A stretch of DNA of 64,000 nucleotides from Paenibacillus sp. J23TS9. GTDB taxonomy: Bacteria > Bacillota > Bacilli > Paenibacillales > Paenibacillaceae. Below are positions 62,700 to 64,000 of the stretch, in pieces. The stretch is from NCBI RefSeq assembly GCF_018403225.1, contig NZ_BOSG01000004.1:124001-188000 (forward strand), in the 5' to 3' direction. The position numbers were made by a program, and so were the translations under genes. How positions within the stretch are numbered: position 1 is the first letter of the stretch; every line of letters begins with the position of its first letter. The notes below the pieces were generated by a model. The model did not search any database and was not told the origin of the DNA. It worked only from the letters and a program-made list of their open reading frames with translations.

Positions 62700-63233
62700 T
62701 CATTTCACTTGCTTTGCCATTAATATATCTGGTTTACCAATCCCGTTTGCATCTGGGATAATTCCAATAATGATGAATCCCAATTTCAGATAAAAATTAA
62801 TTGGATGAGCTTCACTATAGAAATTCTCGATAAACGAAGGAAGCTCACTGTATAGGTTTTGGTTAGAAACATTAGTTTGATTGTTTTCATCATCCGAACC
62901 AAGTAATATTGTTACTCCACCACGTTGTGCAACTTGCTTCTCAAAATCATTAACAAGCATTTTCCCAAAACCATTTCTTCTATATGCTTTATTAATTACT
63001 AGAGGATGTATTTCCCAAACATTTCCGTTGTACTGGCTTTGACCACCAATCCATCCAATGACAACACCCTTATCATTCATTAATACACGACTTATTCTAT
63101 TTTCTTGTAGTGATTCAATAACTTCATTAATTGCCAATTCCAATGTGCCCCAAGCTTCAAAACTTTCATGTAATAGAGTTGCTGTTTGATTAATTTTATT
63201 TTTATCATCTTTCAAAAGATCAATAATTTTCAT
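62700..63233 (-). CDS. GNAT, aminoglycoside 6'-acetyltransferase-like
   Basis: 177 residues. EIHPLVINKAYRRNGFGKML is motif A; the long ILLGSDDENNQTNVSNQNLY insert followed by SEAHPINFYLKLGFIIIGII is characteristic of the AAC(6')-like GNAT group. GGGGAG lies ten bases before the ATG. Drug acetylation is inferred, not shown. Confidence 0.8.
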   Translation of the reverse strand: MKIIDLLKDDKNKINQTATLLHESFEAWGTLELAINEVIESLQENRISRVLMNDKGVVIGWIGGQSQYNGNVWEIHPLVINKAYRRNGFGKMLVNDFEKQVAQRGGVTILLGSDDENNQTNVSNQNLYSELPSFIENFYSEAHPINFYLKLGFIIIGIIPDANGIGKPDILMAKQVK

Positions 63234-63282
63234 ATGTACTACTCTCCCCTTATTATGTTAATAAACTGCACCAGTTTCATAT

Positions 63283-63421
63283 ATCGTTATTGTATTTCAC
63301 GACGTCTCACCGACTTAATGCTGCCAGGAGCCGGCTCGGTGCGGTTAGGTTCACAGAGTTGTCCGTCTGGATCAGCTTCCTCGAAAATGCTCGGGCAGAC
63401 ATGAGGGCTGACTGTTTAGAC
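63283..63421 (-). repeat. attC-like element
   Basis: CGTTATTGTATTTCACGACG arm, core CACCGACTTAATGCTGCC, GGAGCCGGCTCGGTGCGGTT, GTTGTCCGTCTGG, and right end CTGTTTAGAC. About 135 bp; the GCGATGC block has become TCGGTGC. Confidence 0.65.
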
Positions 63422-63457
63422 ACCTGGATATGGTGTTTTATTTTACGTAAATCTATA

Positions 63458-64000
63458 CTATGAATTAGCTATAAGCTCCTTCGTTAAGTTAAACTCATAA
63501 CGACATTCATAATAATAACTTTTGAGTTTATAGCCCCCTGCTTTAAATACAGGCTTATGTTGATACCACACTATGATTAACGTTCCTTCAAATAGGCATC
63601 TACGAAGGATATATACTATTCTGTTAAAGAAAGCACTTCTATTTTGAGAAAGTTTATGAAGTGTTTCAGATTGAAACTGAACATGTTTCCCCTCGTCGCA
63701 CAAAATCTGATCGCATAAATCTATTAATACTTTTGACTTTGTAGATTTTTGCAAGGCTTTATAGTATATCTTCGCGATGATTTCAGCAGTTACTAGAACT
63801 ATAATTGATTGTTCTAAACTCGCATTTCGACGAAATCTTCTAAATATATTATCTACCCAATGTTTACGAAGGGGAGGAATCCCTTGCGCCCTCATAAATC
63901 TACCAAGATCTCTAGCATGCCTCTGTTCTTCTTTTATAAATTCTATAAGTGCTAAATAGTAATCCTCATCTTTTGTCTTTTGTACATATTCTTGTGCGCG
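63458..64000 (-). CDS. Ferritin-like diiron protein, 5' end outside window
   Basis: 180 visible codons; the frame continues past base 64000. IEFIKEEQRHARDLGRFM carries an E-x-x-H pair and VLVTAEIIAKIYYKAL...ILCDEGKHVQFQ the second E and D-E-x-x-H pair of a four-helix diiron centre. Relatives are rubrerythrin- or AurF-like oxygenases of unknown substrate. Its end abuts the attC-like element 63283-63421. Confidence 0.8.
   Translation of the reverse strand, partial: RAQEYVQKTKDEDYYLALIEFIKEEQRHARDLGRFMRAQGIPPLRKHWVDNIFRRFRRNASLEQSIIVLVTAEIIAKIYYKALQKSTKSKVLIDLCDQILCDEGKHVQFQSETLHKLSQNRSAFFNRIVYILRRCLFEGTLIIVWYQHKPVFKAGGYKLKSYYYECRYEFNLTKELIANS

Noticed and set aside
62576..62761. Plus-strand ORF MQPGPTNLATQGYLL...
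   Set aside because: No ribosome site, runs antisense into the GNAT gene; listed as a non-coding block instead.
44484..63421. CRISPR array as explanation for the repeats
   Set aside because: Repeats are long, diverged, gene-spaced and palindromic, with no uniform spacers and no cas genes.
44484..63421. Integrase gene within the array
   Set aside because: No reading frame shows tyrosine- or serine-recombinase features; it must lie outside the window or be absent.

Overview
The window looks like the chromosome of a Paenibacillus or close relative (Bacillales). The support is purine-rich Shine-Dalgarno sites, frequent TTG and GTG starts, LplB/YtcP-type sugar transporters with a membrane-anchored AraC-type sensor, a CcpA cre box, SigA-type promoters with 17 bp spacers, and AT-rich intergenic DNA. 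No rRNA, tRNA, CRISPR array, transposase or integrase was found.

Region 1 (1-12.1 kb) holds two carbohydrate ABC importer clusters on the minus strand. The first is two permeases plus the first codons of a third gene, with a cre site upstream. The second is an AraC-type regulator, two permeases and a binding lipoprotein. Between them lie five accessory genes (DUF4184, P-loop kinase, inositol-phosphatase family, GNAT, Zn-PLPC-like). Region 2 (12.1-17.6 kb) is a minus-strand run of small single-domain genes mixed with decayed ones: a GNAT and a HAD phosphatase with internal deletions, a methyltransferase stub and a phosphatase-like tail.

Region 3 (17.6-33.4 kb) is a catabolic island for 3-hydroxyanthranilate. 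Kynureninase (plus strand) faces a seven-gene minus-strand operon: dioxygenase, RidA-type deaminase, aldehyde dehydrogenase, hydratase, acylating acetaldehyde dehydrogenase, aldolase and oxalocrotonate decarboxylase. A second unit carries the ACMS decarboxylase with a polar amino-acid ABC importer. A secreted LVIVD-repeat protein, a TetR repressor and a 4-oxalocrotonate tautomerase complete it. Copies of the palindrome TGACACNGTGTCA sit before every unit, and at two of them they overlap a perfect -35 box. Together the genes would take kynurenine or 3-hydroxyanthranilate to pyruvate and acetyl-CoA.

Region 4 (33.8-64 kb) is a long, nearly unidirectional array of small unrelated genes: GNAT, NUDIX, DinB, RidA, HAD, VOC, methyltransferases, phosphotransferases, serine hydrolases and resistance-like enzymes. 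From about 39 kb, and clearly from 44 kb, the genes are separated by diverged inverted-repeat elements with attC-like architecture: ATAAC and TTCACG boxes in both arms, a palindromic core containing GCGATGC, and AACGTTA at the end facing the next gene. I read this as an integron-like gene-cassette array in a Firmicute. No integrase lies inside the window, and this is the main candidate for a new system. Several cassettes are frameshifted, truncated or nonsense-mutated, and fragments of duplicated cassettes are present.
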